Positions 1-5,351 of a stretch of DNA of 9,404 bases are shown here, one piece after another; within the stretch, counting starts at the first letter, position 1, and each line of letters begins with the position of its first letter. The translations under genes were made by a program, and so were the position numbers. Below the pieces are notes generated by a model that ran no database searches, had not been told where the DNA came from, and worked only from the letters and a program-made list of their open reading frames with translations. The DNA is taken from positions 1 through 9,404 of the forward strand of contig CATPBC010000256.1 in NCBI GenBank assembly GCA_955652195.1, read 5' to 3'. This DNA comes from an uncultured Xanthobacteraceae bacterium. GTDB lineage: Bacteria; Pseudomonadota; Alphaproteobacteria; Rhizobiales; Xanthobacteraceae.

Positions 1-149
1 AGCCGCTTGATCTCGGTGCGGCGCTCCATTTCGGCGAAAGTTGTGCGCAACACCGCGGGCACATGAAAGACATGGGTGACGCCGTAGCCTTTGAGCATAT
101 CGGCGAGGCACTGCGCGCCGCTCATCTTGCGATTGTGTCCAAGCAGCAT
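1..149 (-). CDS. Thiamine-diphosphate-binding enzyme, N-terminal fragment (acetolactate synthase-like superfamily)
   Basis: Only the first 49 codons lie in the window; the gene continues past the left edge. The peptide starts MLLGHNRKMSGAQCLADMLK and continues through GYGVTHVFHVPAV. This is the opening helix and first strand of the Pyr domain of ThDP enzymes such as acetolactate synthase, benzoylformate decarboxylase and oxalyl-CoA decarboxylase ('A..L...L..YGV.HVFgvPg'). The usual Gly after the Pro is replaced (VPAVLRTTFAEME), which I associate with an uncharacterised ThDP subfamily. The catalytic Glu and the ThDP-binding domain are outside the window, so the reaction cannot be predicted. 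The start at 149 follows a GGGGGACGGA stretch; the in-frame ATG at 125 is the alternative. It follows the short cyclase on the same strand after 117 bp, so co-transcription is possible but not shown. Confidence 0.72.
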   Translation of the reverse strand, partial: MLLGHNRKMSGAQCLADMLKGYGVTHVFHVPAVLRTTFAEMERRTEIKR

Positions 150-266
150 TCCGTCCCCCAGATTCCAAATTTTCTTTTGGCGGCAACGCGATCAAGGTGG
201 TGCGGGATGGTGAAAACTTAAGCCTTCGGAAAGACGATGCATCGGTACTGTCGTGCACCGCTAAGA
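150..266. other. Intergenic region between ThDP enzyme and short cyclase
   Basis: This 117-bp gap lies between two same-strand genes. Apart from the purine-rich ribosome-binding stretch just before the ThDP gene (rc GGGGGACGGA), I see no convincing terminator, promoter or small gene. Its A/T-rich part (about 168-180) could hold a weak -10 element for a separate ThDP promoter, but no well-spaced -35 partner stands out. Confidence 0.4.
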
Positions 267-956
267 TTAGTCGTCGAACACCGCCACCGCGCGGATCGGC
301 GAGCCGGTGCCTTCGCGCCATTTCAGCGGCAGGCCGATGAATTGGAATTCGCCCTGCCCGAGCAGCGATTCCAAATTGCACAGGCTTTCCATATGGGTGA
401 TGTCGAGATCGAGGCAGGCTTTGTGAACGAGCGCGTTGACCTTACCTTCCGGCCCCGGCCGCATCGAGTCGATGCCAAAATGCACGATGCCTTGGCGGGC
501 GAGCCATTCGGTCGCCGCGACATTGACGCCGGGATTGTCGGTTGCATAGGCGGGCGTCGGAAACGTGCGAGCGTGATGGCCGGTGCAAAGGAGCACCGTG
601 CCCTTTTTCGGAATCGGCACGCCGGCTTTTTTCACCGCCGTTTCGAGCTCTACCGGGGTGATCTCGGCGCGGGGAGCGATATGGCGGAGATCGATGCAGA
701 TGCCGCGGACGATGCAGTTCTCCAGCGGATATTTGTCGATCGACGTGCCGGTCTTGCCGAAATGGCGCGGCGCGTCGATATGGGTGCCGCCGTGATCCGG
801 CATGGAAAAAAACATCACGGCATTGCCGTGGACATTGCCGGAATCGACGAATGCCTCTTCGTGGGTTTTCCAGACGCCGTGGATGATCGGCGGCTGCCCC
901 GGATAGGACGGCGTGCGGTGATAAAGCTCGCGGCTCAAATCGACGATGCGCATCAT
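267..956 (-). CDS. Cyclase family protein, kynurenine formamidase-like metal-dependent hydrolase (short form)
   Basis: A 229-residue protein of the cyclase/kynurenine formamidase family (Pfam Cyclase). Members are cytosolic Zn- or Mn-dependent hydrolases of N-formyl amides, lactones and cyclic compounds. The signature HGGTHIDAPRHF is at residues 55-66. All five metal-ligand positions known from bacterial kynurenine formamidases can be placed: H55, H59, D61, H178 and E190, the last two 12 residues apart as in KynB. H65 matches the catalytic His. Length is normal for the family. Two adjacent ATGs (956 and 953) can serve as start; a G-rich stretch precedes both, and the second has the better spacing. 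It begins 32 bp after msrB ends, so the two are probably one transcript. No kynureninase or tryptophan dioxygenase gene is nearby, so the substrate is unknown and I give no kynB name. Confidence 0.88.
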   Translation of the reverse strand: MMRIVDLSRELYHRTPSYPGQPPIIHGVWKTHEEAFVDSGNVHGNAVMFFSMPDHGGTHIDAPRHFGKTGTSIDKYPLENCIVRGICIDLRHIAPRAEITPVELETAVKKAGVPIPKKGTVLLCTGHHARTFPTPAYATDNPGVNVAATEWLARQGIVHFGIDSMRPGPEGKVNALVHKACLDLDITHMESLCNLESLLGQGEFQFIGLPLKWREGTGSPIRAVAVFDD

Positions 957-988
957 CCCCCCGTAATCCCTCGCAACGTGCGCGCGCC

Positions 989-1405
989 TTATTCCGGCTT
1001 GAAGTCCATCGCCACGCCGTTGATGCAGTAGCGCAAGTGGGTCGGCGGCGGGCCGTCTTCGAAAACGTGCCCGAGATGGCTACCGCAACGGCTGCAATGT
1101 ACCTCGGTGCGGACCATGCCCCAGCTGCTGTCGGTCGAGCTCTCGACTGCGTCCGGCTCGGGATCGCTGAAGCTCGGCCAGCCGGTGCCGCTCTCGAACT
1201 TGGTTTTTGAAACGAACAGTTTTTGTCCGCAGCCGGCGCAGTAAAATGCCCCGGCGCGCTTTTCGTAATTGAGTGCGCAGCTGCCCGGCCGCTCGGTGCC
1301 ATGCTCGCGCATGATGTGGTACTGCTCAGGCGTCAATATTTTGCGCCACTCCGCCTCGCTATGCGTGACGGGATAGGGTTTCGTCTCCAGGTTTCGGGTG
1401 GTCAT
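989..1405 (-). CDS. msrB: Peptide-methionine (R)-S-oxide reductase MsrB
   Basis: A 138-residue, full-length MsrB, which reduces the R epimer of methionine sulfoxide in proteins using thioredoxin. The structural zinc is held by C56/C59 (CAGC) and C104/C107 (CSRC). The catalytic Cys is C127 in RYCINGVAM, preceded by the conserved H110 and H113 (GSHLGHVF). The core motif reads SGTGWPSF (72-79); in enzymes with a two-Cys cycle this is usually SGCGWPSF, so the common recycling Cys is Thr74 here. C43 (GSCALNYEKRAG) is the only other free Cys. There is no signal peptide, so it is predicted cytosolic. It is divergent from the MFS gene across 75 bp and probably leads the unit msrB-cyclase. The start is preceded by a poor Shine-Dalgarno sequence, but the N-terminus (MTTRNLETKPYPV..SEAEWRKILTPEQY) fits the family. 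Confidence 0.96.
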   Translation of the reverse strand: MTTRNLETKPYPVTHSEAEWRKILTPEQYHIMREHGTERPGSCALNYEKRAGAFYCAGCGQKLFVSKTKFESGTGWPSFSDPEPDAVESSTDSSWGMVRTEVHCSRCGSHLGHVFEDGPPPTHLRYCINGVAMDFKPE

Positions 1406-1412
1406 GCCGGTG

Positions 1413-1480
1413 TGCCGTACTCGATTTTGACAGTCACAAACCTAATCCAAGCCTAATCCAAGCCTAATCTATGTACGGCA
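1413..1480. repeat. 8-bp inverted repeat flanking the msrB/MFS control region
   Basis: TGCCGTAC (1413-1420) and its exact reverse complement GTACGGCA (1473-1480) stand 52 bp apart. One arm lies 7 bp before the msrB start and the other directly abuts the MFS start codon, so the arms bracket the promoter region symmetrically. Confidence 0.8.
1441..1470. repeat. 11-bp direct repeats, 2.7 copies
   Basis: CCTAATCCAAG occurs at 1441-1451 and 1452-1462, followed by a partial copy CCTAATC at 1463-1469. The copies are exact and abut, giving a period of 11 bp, close to one helical turn. The array sits in the divergent intergenic region and is AT-richer than its surroundings. Confidence 0.9.
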
Positions 1481-2677
1481 ATGCGCAATCCCACCTCCCC
1501 CGGTCATAATCGCATCGCGCTTGCGGCAGTCGCCGGCGAACTCGGCGTGATGTTTGTCGGTGCGATTTTGCCGACACCGCTCTATCCGCTTTACCGGGAG
1601 GCCTTTGGATTCTCGGCTGTCACGCTGACGCTGATCTACGCGACCTATGTCCTCGGCAATCTTACGGCGTTGCTGTTCTTCGGCCGTCTCGCCGATCAGA
1701 TCGGGCGGCGCGCCGCGAGCCTGCCGGCCATTGCCATCGGCATCGCCAGCGCGGCGGTGTTTGCCGCGGCCGAGAACACGGCATGGCTGTTCGCAGCACG
1801 CGGCTTGAGCGGATTTTCCACGGGCCTGGCGAGCGGCGCAGCCACCGCCTGGATTGCCGAACTTTATGCCGGCCGCGCCAACGGCGGCGGCGCCCGCATC
1901 GCCTCGGCGGCAAATTTCTTCGGTTGCGCCACGGGGCCGCTGCTGGGCGGCTTGTTCGCCCAATTCGCCTTTGCCCCGCTGCGGCTTTGCTATTTCGCCT
2001 ATCTGGTTCTGCTCTGCGGCGCCGCCGGCGCGATATTCGTGCCGCGCGAGACTGTGGCGAAGCGAAAGCCTCTCGGCGACGTGTCGCTTCGCCCACGCAT
2101 TGGCGTGCCGCGGCGCATCCGGCTGCAATTCGTGTCCCCAGCCGTGACCGGCTTTGCCACTTTCTCGCTGATCGGCTTCTACTCGGCGTTGATCCCAAGC
2201 CTGCTTGGCGAAAGCCTGCATCAATCTGGTCCGCTCGTCGCCGGCGGCATCGTGTGCGAACTGTTTCTGGTTGCCGCGGTAGTTATCCTGACCAGCAGCA
2301 AGCTTGGTAGCCAAGCGGCTACGCTAACCGCCTTGCTGCTCTTGGTCCCAAGCGTTTGGATTGTAGTAGGAGCGGAACTCGCCCGCTCGCTGGCACTGCT
2401 TGTTTTCGCAGCGGCGCTGGGTGGACTTGCCGGCGGGCTTGGTTATCGCGGCAGCCTCGAAGCGATCAACCGGATCGCACCAGCCGACCGGCGCAGCGAA
2501 GTCGTTTCGAGTTACATGGTTGCGCTGTTTGCCGGCAACTCGGTGCCGGTGATCGGCGTCGGATTAGTCTCCGCCGCGACCACCCCACTCACCGCGCATG
2601 TGATCTTCGCCGCGGTGCTCACCGCGCTAGCGGGCATCGCCATGCTGACCGGAATCAAATTCGCGCCGAGCAAGTAG
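1481..2677 (+). CDS. MFS transporter
   Basis: A 398-residue polytopic inner-membrane protein of the major facilitator superfamily, with the usual length for about 12 helices. The family's motif A is clear at residues 68-77 (GRLADQIGRR), in the loop after the second helix. Long hydrophobic runs separated by short Arg-rich loops continue throughout, for example around 15-31, 50-67, 83-103 and 295-320. A proline pair region PTPLYPLYREAFGFS in the first loop resembles proteobacterial efflux-type MFS proteins of the Bcr/CflA-like or sugar-efflux-like groups, but I cannot assign a substrate. The start has no Shine-Dalgarno sequence; the first helix begins about residue 11, so it is the sensible start, and a leaderless or short-leader transcript is possible. 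It is divergent from msrB and convergent with the decarboxylase-like gene. Confidence 0.9.
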   Translation: MRNPTSPGHNRIALAAVAGELGVMFVGAILPTPLYPLYREAFGFSAVTLTLIYATYVLGNLTALLFFGRLADQIGRRAASLPAIAIGIASAAVFAAAENTAWLFAARGLSGFSTGLASGAATAWIAELYAGRANGGGARIASAANFFGCATGPLLGGLFAQFAFAPLRLCYFAYLVLLCGAAGAIFVPRETVAKRKPLGDVSLRPRIGVPRRIRLQFVSPAVTGFATFSLIGFYSALIPSLLGESLHQSGPLVAGGIVCELFLVAAVVILTSSKLGSQAATLTALLLLVPSVWIVVGAELARSLALLVFAAALGGLAGGLGYRGSLEAINRIAPADRRSEVVSSYMVALFAGNSVPVIGVGLVSAATTPLTAHVIFAAVLTALAGIAMLTGIKFAPSK

Positions 2678-2780
2678 CCGAACTTGCGAGTTGGCGATCA
2701 TTTGTGTGCGCCAAGCTTGCGCGACACGCACGCATCGTAAGCGCCACCTTGATTGGTGCCACCGCATTGGCGATTGCGAT
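2678..2780. other. Convergent intergenic region
   Basis: The 103 bp separate the ends of the MFS gene and the decarboxylase-like gene. A 6-bp inverted repeat TTGGCG/CGCCAA (2691-2696 and 2709-2714) with a 12-nt loop could form a weak hairpin, but no run of T follows it on either strand. I see no proper intrinsic terminator and no small gene. Confidence 0.4.
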
Positions 2781-3164
2781 TCATCCCGGTACCCGCTCCC
2801 GCAATATGTCCGCGGCGATCCGGTGTGCCTCGTTTGCAGCGGGAATCCCGCAATACAGCGCCAGGAGGAGAAGCACCTCCTGGATTTGCTCGGCATTGCA
2901 GCCGTTTTTCAAGGCGCCCCGGATGTGAACGCCCAATTCCTTCTCGTATCCCGAGGCCGCCATCATCGCGATCATGACCAGCGACTTGGTCGCCGCCGGC
3001 AATGCCGATCGGCTCCAGACATCGCCATAGGCGTAGGCATTGATGATGTACTGCAGCGGCTTGCCGAACTCGCCAAAAGCGCTCATCCGCTTTTCCACCG
3101 CTTCGCGGCCGAACATGTCGATGCGCAGCTTGAGGCCGCGGGCGTGAAGATCTTCCTCGTTCAT
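2781..3164 (-). CDS. Carboxymuconolactone decarboxylase family protein (PcaC-like)
   Basis: A 127-residue, all-helical protein of the CMD family. The order AYGDVWSR (44-52), LVMIAMMAA (62-70), H80, ALKNGC (84-89) and VLLLLALYCGIPAANEA (97-113) follows the PcaC group, which decarboxylates 4-carboxymuconolactone in the protocatechuate branch of the beta-ketoadipate pathway. There is no CxxC, only single Cys at 89 and 105, so it is not an AhpD-type peroxidase. PcaC-like proteins are often not true PcaC; no other pca gene is present, so substrate and reaction stay open. An in-frame ATG at 3254 would add a low-complexity Arg-rich 30-residue extension. I chose 3164 because AGGAGAGGG lies 6 nt upstream and the family begins there. 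It is divergent from the oxidoreductase and convergent with the MFS gene. Confidence 0.88.
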   Translation of the reverse strand: MNEEDLHARGLKLRIDMFGREAVEKRMSAFGEFGKPLQYIINAYAYGDVWSRSALPAATKSLVMIAMMAASGYEKELGVHIRGALKNGCNAEQIQEVLLLLALYCGIPAANEAHRIAADILRERVPG

Positions 3165-3170
3165 CGTGTG

Positions 3171-3179
3171 CCCTCTCCT
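3171..3179 (-). promoter_or_regulatory. Ribosome-binding site deciding the start of the CMD-family gene
   Basis: AGGAGAGGG on the minus strand lies 6 nt before the ATG at 3164. It supports that start over the upstream in-frame ATG at 3254. Confidence 0.8.
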
Positions 3180-3225
3180 GCGGGACGGCCATCGACTGCC
3201 AATTCTCCGGTTGCCGATCGCCCGA

Positions 3226-3255
3226 TTGCTGACAGTTCCGGCTGACGTATACAAT
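3226..3255 (+). promoter_or_regulatory. Candidate promoter for the Gfo/Idh/MocA gene
   Basis: TACAAT (3250-3255) matches the -10 consensus at five of six bases. Upstream, CTGACA (3229-3234) matches -35 at five of six but with a 15-bp spacer; TTGCTG (3226-3231) gives an 18-bp spacer but a weaker match. A start of transcription near 3261-3262 would fall on the ATG of the mini-ORF listed next. Confidence 0.35.
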
Positions 3256-3260
3256 CGACC

Positions 3261-3302
3261 ATGACATATTTTACGCCGCTTTCGTTCGGAAACCGCGCAT
3301 GA
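3261..3302 (+). CDS. Possible 13-codon leader ORF overlapping the oxidoreductase start
   Basis: ATG at 3261 opens MTYFTPLSFGNRA and ends with TGA at 3300-3302, overlapping the oxidoreductase start as ATGA, the arrangement typical of translational coupling. No Shine-Dalgarno sequence precedes the mini-ORF, but the candidate -10 element ends 5 bp before its ATG, so a leaderless start is conceivable. The downstream gene has only a weak ribosome-binding stretch (CGGAAA), which would fit coupling. A 13-codon ORF can occur by chance, so this is speculative. Confidence 0.25.
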   Translation: MTYFTPLSFGNRA

Positions 3303-4273
3303 TCGACGCGGCGATCGTCGGTCTCGGACGATGGGGCAAATCGATCGTCGAGGCGGCGCAAGGCAAGAGCAGGCGACTGCATTTTATCCGCGGCGTGAGC
3401 AAGGAGCCCGAACTGGTCCGCGACTTTGCGCAGCGGCACGGCTTTGATCTATCGACCGAGTTCGCCGATATCATCGCCGATCCATGCGTGCGGGCCGTTG
3501 TCCTGGCGACGCCGCATTCCCTGCATGTCGAGCAAATCGTTGCCGCGGCAGCGGCCGGCAAGGCGATCTGGTGCGAGAAGCCCCTGGCACTCACGCGGGC
3601 GGACGCCGCGCGGGCGATCGCCGCTGTCACTAAGGCCGGTGTGGCGTTCGGGCTCGGCAACAACAAGCGCTGCTTCGCCTCGATGCGCGAACTCAAACAG
3701 ATCGTCGCCGCAGGCGTTCTCGGTGAGGTCCTGCACATCGAAGGGCATTTCAGCAACGAGCATTCTACGCGTGTCGCGGGCGGCTGGCGCGACGATCCGC
3801 GCGAAGCGCCGGGCGGCGGCATGACCGGTGCCGGGCTGCACCTCATTGATGCTTTCGTCAACCTCGCTGGGCCGATCGCCGAAGTGCATGCCAAGGTTTT
3901 TTCGCAAAAGCTGCCGCCCGACCCGCGCGACGCCGCCGCCGTCCTAGTGCGGTTCGAAAGCGGAGCGACCGGCCTCCTCGCCACCGTGCGCGCCGCGCCG
4001 ATGTTCTGGCGTGTGCACGTGTTCGGCAGCAAAGGTGCGGCCGAAGCCCGCGGCGAAACGGCACTCACTATTGCAATCGTCGGTCGGGAGCTGGAAACGC
4101 GGACATTCCCGCAGGTCGACTCGCTTGCCATGCTGCTGGAGGCTTTTGCCGAGAGCGCCGAGACGGGCACGACCTTTCCGGTCTCTACCACCGAGATGCT
4201 CGATGTGGTGGGAGCATTCGAGGCAGTCATTCGTTCCTTGACAGAAGGCATGCCAATGCCGGTGCGGGGTTAG
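3299..4273 (+). CDS. Gfo/Idh/MocA family NAD(P)-dependent oxidoreductase
   Basis: A 324-residue two-domain dehydrogenase. The N-terminal Rossmann fold opens with AAIVGLGRWGKS, the dinucleotide motif GxGxxG at 8-13. VVLATPHSLHVE (67-78) and WCEKPLAL (91-98) follow; the EKP motif (93-95), with its catalytic-site Lys, is the family hallmark. The C-terminal alpha/beta domain holds GGGMTGAGLHLIDAF (172-186), with H181 and D184 matching the conserved active-site His and its neighbour. Length and domain order are normal. Family members oxidise or epimerise sugars, inositols and related polyols, or reduce biliverdin; nothing here fixes the substrate. No signal peptide is present. It is divergent from the CMD-family gene over 134 bp and convergent with the Bug/cyclase unit. 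The ATG at 3299 starts directly at the Rossmann strand. Confidence 0.93.
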   Translation: MIDAAIVGLGRWGKSIVEAAQGKSRRLHFIRGVSKEPELVRDFAQRHGFDLSTEFADIIADPCVRAVVLATPHSLHVEQIVAAAAAGKAIWCEKPLALTRADAARAIAAVTKAGVAFGLGNNKRCFASMRELKQIVAAGVLGEVLHIEGHFSNEHSTRVAGGWRDDPREAPGGGMTGAGLHLIDAFVNLAGPIAEVHAKVFSQKLPPDPRDAAAVLVRFESGATGLLATVRAAPMFWRVHVFGSKGAAEARGETALTIAIVGRELETRTFPQVDSLAMLLEAFAESAETGTTFPVSTTEMLDVVGAFEAVIRSLTEGMPMPVRG

Positions 4274-4288
4274 GGCCAATCGTCGCAA

Positions 4289-4305
4289 ATCGAGCCTTGC
4301 TCGAT
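4289..4305. terminator. Weak hairpin between convergent genes
   Basis: ATCGAG (4289-4294) and CTCGAT (4300-4305) form a 6-bp stem with a 5-nt loop in the 54-bp gap between the oxidoreductase and the Bug gene. Read on the minus strand the stem is followed by only a few T residues. It might contribute to termination of either gene but lacks a proper U-tract. Confidence 0.25.
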
Positions 4306-4327
4306 GTAAGCGCTCCGTGGACCTGGA

Positions 4328-5296
4328 CTACTGCTGCGCAAGGCCGGCGGCTTCACGCACGGCGTTCCATTTCTTGTACTCTTGTTTCATGAAAACGCCG
4401 AACGCTGCAGGCGTGGAGCCGTTGACAACGACCCCAACAGCGACCAGGCGCTGCCGTGTTTTGTCATCGGCAATGATATCCATGAGCGTCTCGTTCAACC
4501 TTGCGACGACCGAAGCCGGCATGCCCGCCGGACCGAACACCCCGTACCAAGTTGTCACGTCGTAGCCGGGAAGGACGCCGGACTCGCTCGCGGCCGGCAC
4601 GTTCGGGACCGCGGGAAACCGGTCCTTGCCGGTGACCGCGAGCGCCTTCATTGCGCCAGACTGGACCTGGCCCAACAGCGCGGAAACGGTATCGAACATC
4701 ACGTCGGCATGATGGCCCAAGACGGCGTTGATGGCTTCGGGCGAGCTGCGAAACGGAACATGGAGGAGATTCACCCCGGCGGCTTGTTTGAACAATTCAC
4801 CGGCAAAATGTTGGGTGGCTGCAAAACCGGGGCTGGCAAATACGATCTTTCCTGGATCGGCCTTTGCGGCGGCGATCAGTTCTTTGACATTGTTCGCTGG
4901 AAAATCCGGACGCGTCGCGATCATAAGACTCGCGCTCGCGATCTGCGCCACCGGCGTCAGAGCTGCGGTATCGTAAGGCATGTCCTTACGCGTGACAGCG
5001 GCGATGATCTGACCGGCCGTCATGATGCCGAGCGTGTAGCCGTCCGGCGCTGCGTTCGCTACCAGCTCGTTGCCGAGAATACCGCCAGCGCCCGGCTTGT
5101 TTTCCACGATGACCGGCTTGCCGAGTCGCTCTTGCATCGCGTCTGCGAGAATACGGCCGATAATATCGGCGCCGCCGCCGGGCCCGAACGCGACGATGAT
5201 ATGAATGGGTTGCTGCGGCCATTGCTGCGCCAGGCCGGCGCGCGCGCTCGCGATGAGACAGCAGGCCGCTGCCAATGCCAGCATCAGCTTTTTCAT
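4328..5296 (-). CDS. Bug/TctC family TTT periplasmic solute-binding protein (copy 1)
   Basis: A 322-residue secreted receptor of the tripartite tricarboxylate transporter system. It would bind a small carboxylate in the periplasm and deliver it to a TctA/TctB permease. A Sec signal peptide is evident: KK near the N-terminus, the hydrophobic run LMLALAAACCLIASARA, and cleavage near residues 20-24. Family landmarks follow in order: IIVAFGPGGGADIIGR (33-48), with D44 in the first ligand loop; PVIVENKPGAGG (61-72); APDGYTL (83-89); FAGELFKQ (164-171); and HVPFRSSPEAINAVLGHHADVMFD (179-202). An in-frame ATG at 5440 would add 48 Arg-rich residues before the signal peptide. The chosen start has GGGGAGGA 4 nt upstream. 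It lies 55 bp after the long cyclase, likely in the same operon. No permease gene is in the window, so the ligand is unknown. Confidence 0.93.
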   Translation of the reverse strand: MKKLMLALAAACCLIASARAGLAQQWPQQPIHIIVAFGPGGGADIIGRILADAMQERLGKPVIVENKPGAGGILGNELVANAAPDGYTLGIMTAGQIIAAVTRKDMPYDTAALTPVAQIASASLMIATRPDFPANNVKELIAAAKADPGKIVFASPGFAATQHFAGELFKQAAGVNLLHVPFRSSPEAINAVLGHHADVMFDTVSALLGQVQSGAMKALAVTGKDRFPAVPNVPAASESGVLPGYDVTTWYGVFGPAGMPASVVARLNETLMDIIADDKTRQRLVAVGVVVNGSTPAAFGVFMKQEYKKWNAVREAAGLAQQ

Positions 5297-5300
5297 GTTG

Positions 5301-5308
5301 TCCTCCCC
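5301..5308 (-). promoter_or_regulatory. Ribosome-binding site deciding the start of Bug copy 1
   Basis: GGGGAGGA on the minus strand lies 4 nt before the ATG at 5296, which begins a typical signal peptide. It rules against the in-frame start at 5440, which lies inside the cyclase gene. Confidence 0.75.
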
Positions 5309-5318
5309 AGCGGATGAT

Positions 5319-5340
5319 GGGTCTCGCTTTTGCGAAACCC
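5319..5340 (-). other. Intercistronic hairpin between long cyclase and Bug copy 1
   Basis: Read on the minus strand, the transcript has GGGUUUCGC, loop AAAA, then GCGAGACCC: a 9-bp stem with one G-U pair. On the plus strand the same position is a C-A mismatch, so the structure is better in the transcribed sense. It lies 11 nt after the cyclase stop and 10 nt before the Bug ribosome-binding site. No U-tract follows. It may be a transcript-stability or processing element that sets binding protein and enzyme at different levels. Confidence 0.55.
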
Positions 5341-5351
5341 GTCTTATGAAT

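Larger units (their letters stand above)
1406..1480. promoter_or_regulatory. Divergent msrB/MFS control region
   Basis: The 75 bp between the two divergent start codons hold an exact TTGACA (1427-1432) on the plus strand with CCTAAT (1452-1457) 19 bp downstream, a candidate sigma-70 promoter for the MFS gene with long spacing. The region also holds 11-bp direct repeats and an 8-bp inverted repeat listed separately. The -10 candidate lies inside the repeats, so a protein bound to them could block or shape transcription. Neither gene has a clear Shine-Dalgarno sequence. The promoter call is inference from consensus matching by eye. Confidence 0.35.

Noticed and set aside
237..1031. A 264-codon open frame on the plus strand opposite the short cyclase and the end of msrB
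   Set aside because: Arg/Ala/Asp-rich composition with no family match; it is the antisense shadow of a gene with clear metal-ligand motifs.
442..1302. A 286-codon minus-strand frame running across both msrB and the short cyclase
   Set aside because: It is a shifted frame of two recognised genes with Arg/Ala/Ser-rich sequence; not a fusion.
1471..1509. A 12-codon ORF starting at the ATG just before the MFS start
   Set aside because: It overlaps the MFS start out of frame, has no ribosome-binding site and shows no feature beyond chance.
1469..2314. A 281-codon minus-strand frame opposite the MFS gene
   Set aside because: The plus strand encodes a protein with motif A and hydrophobic helices; the minus frame is hydrophilic, Arg/Gln-rich shadow sequence.
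2691..2714. Hairpin TTGGCG/CGCCAA as a terminator after the MFS gene
   Set aside because: Only 6 bp of stem with a 12-nt loop and no T-run on either strand.
3271..4251. A 326-codon minus-strand frame opposite the Gfo/Idh/MocA gene
   Set aside because: Ser/Ala/Arg-rich antisense shadow; the plus strand has the Rossmann and EKP motifs.
4382..5317. A 311-codon plus-strand frame opposite Bug copy 1
   Set aside because: Arg/His/Asp-rich antisense shadow of a gene with a clear signal peptide and family motifs.
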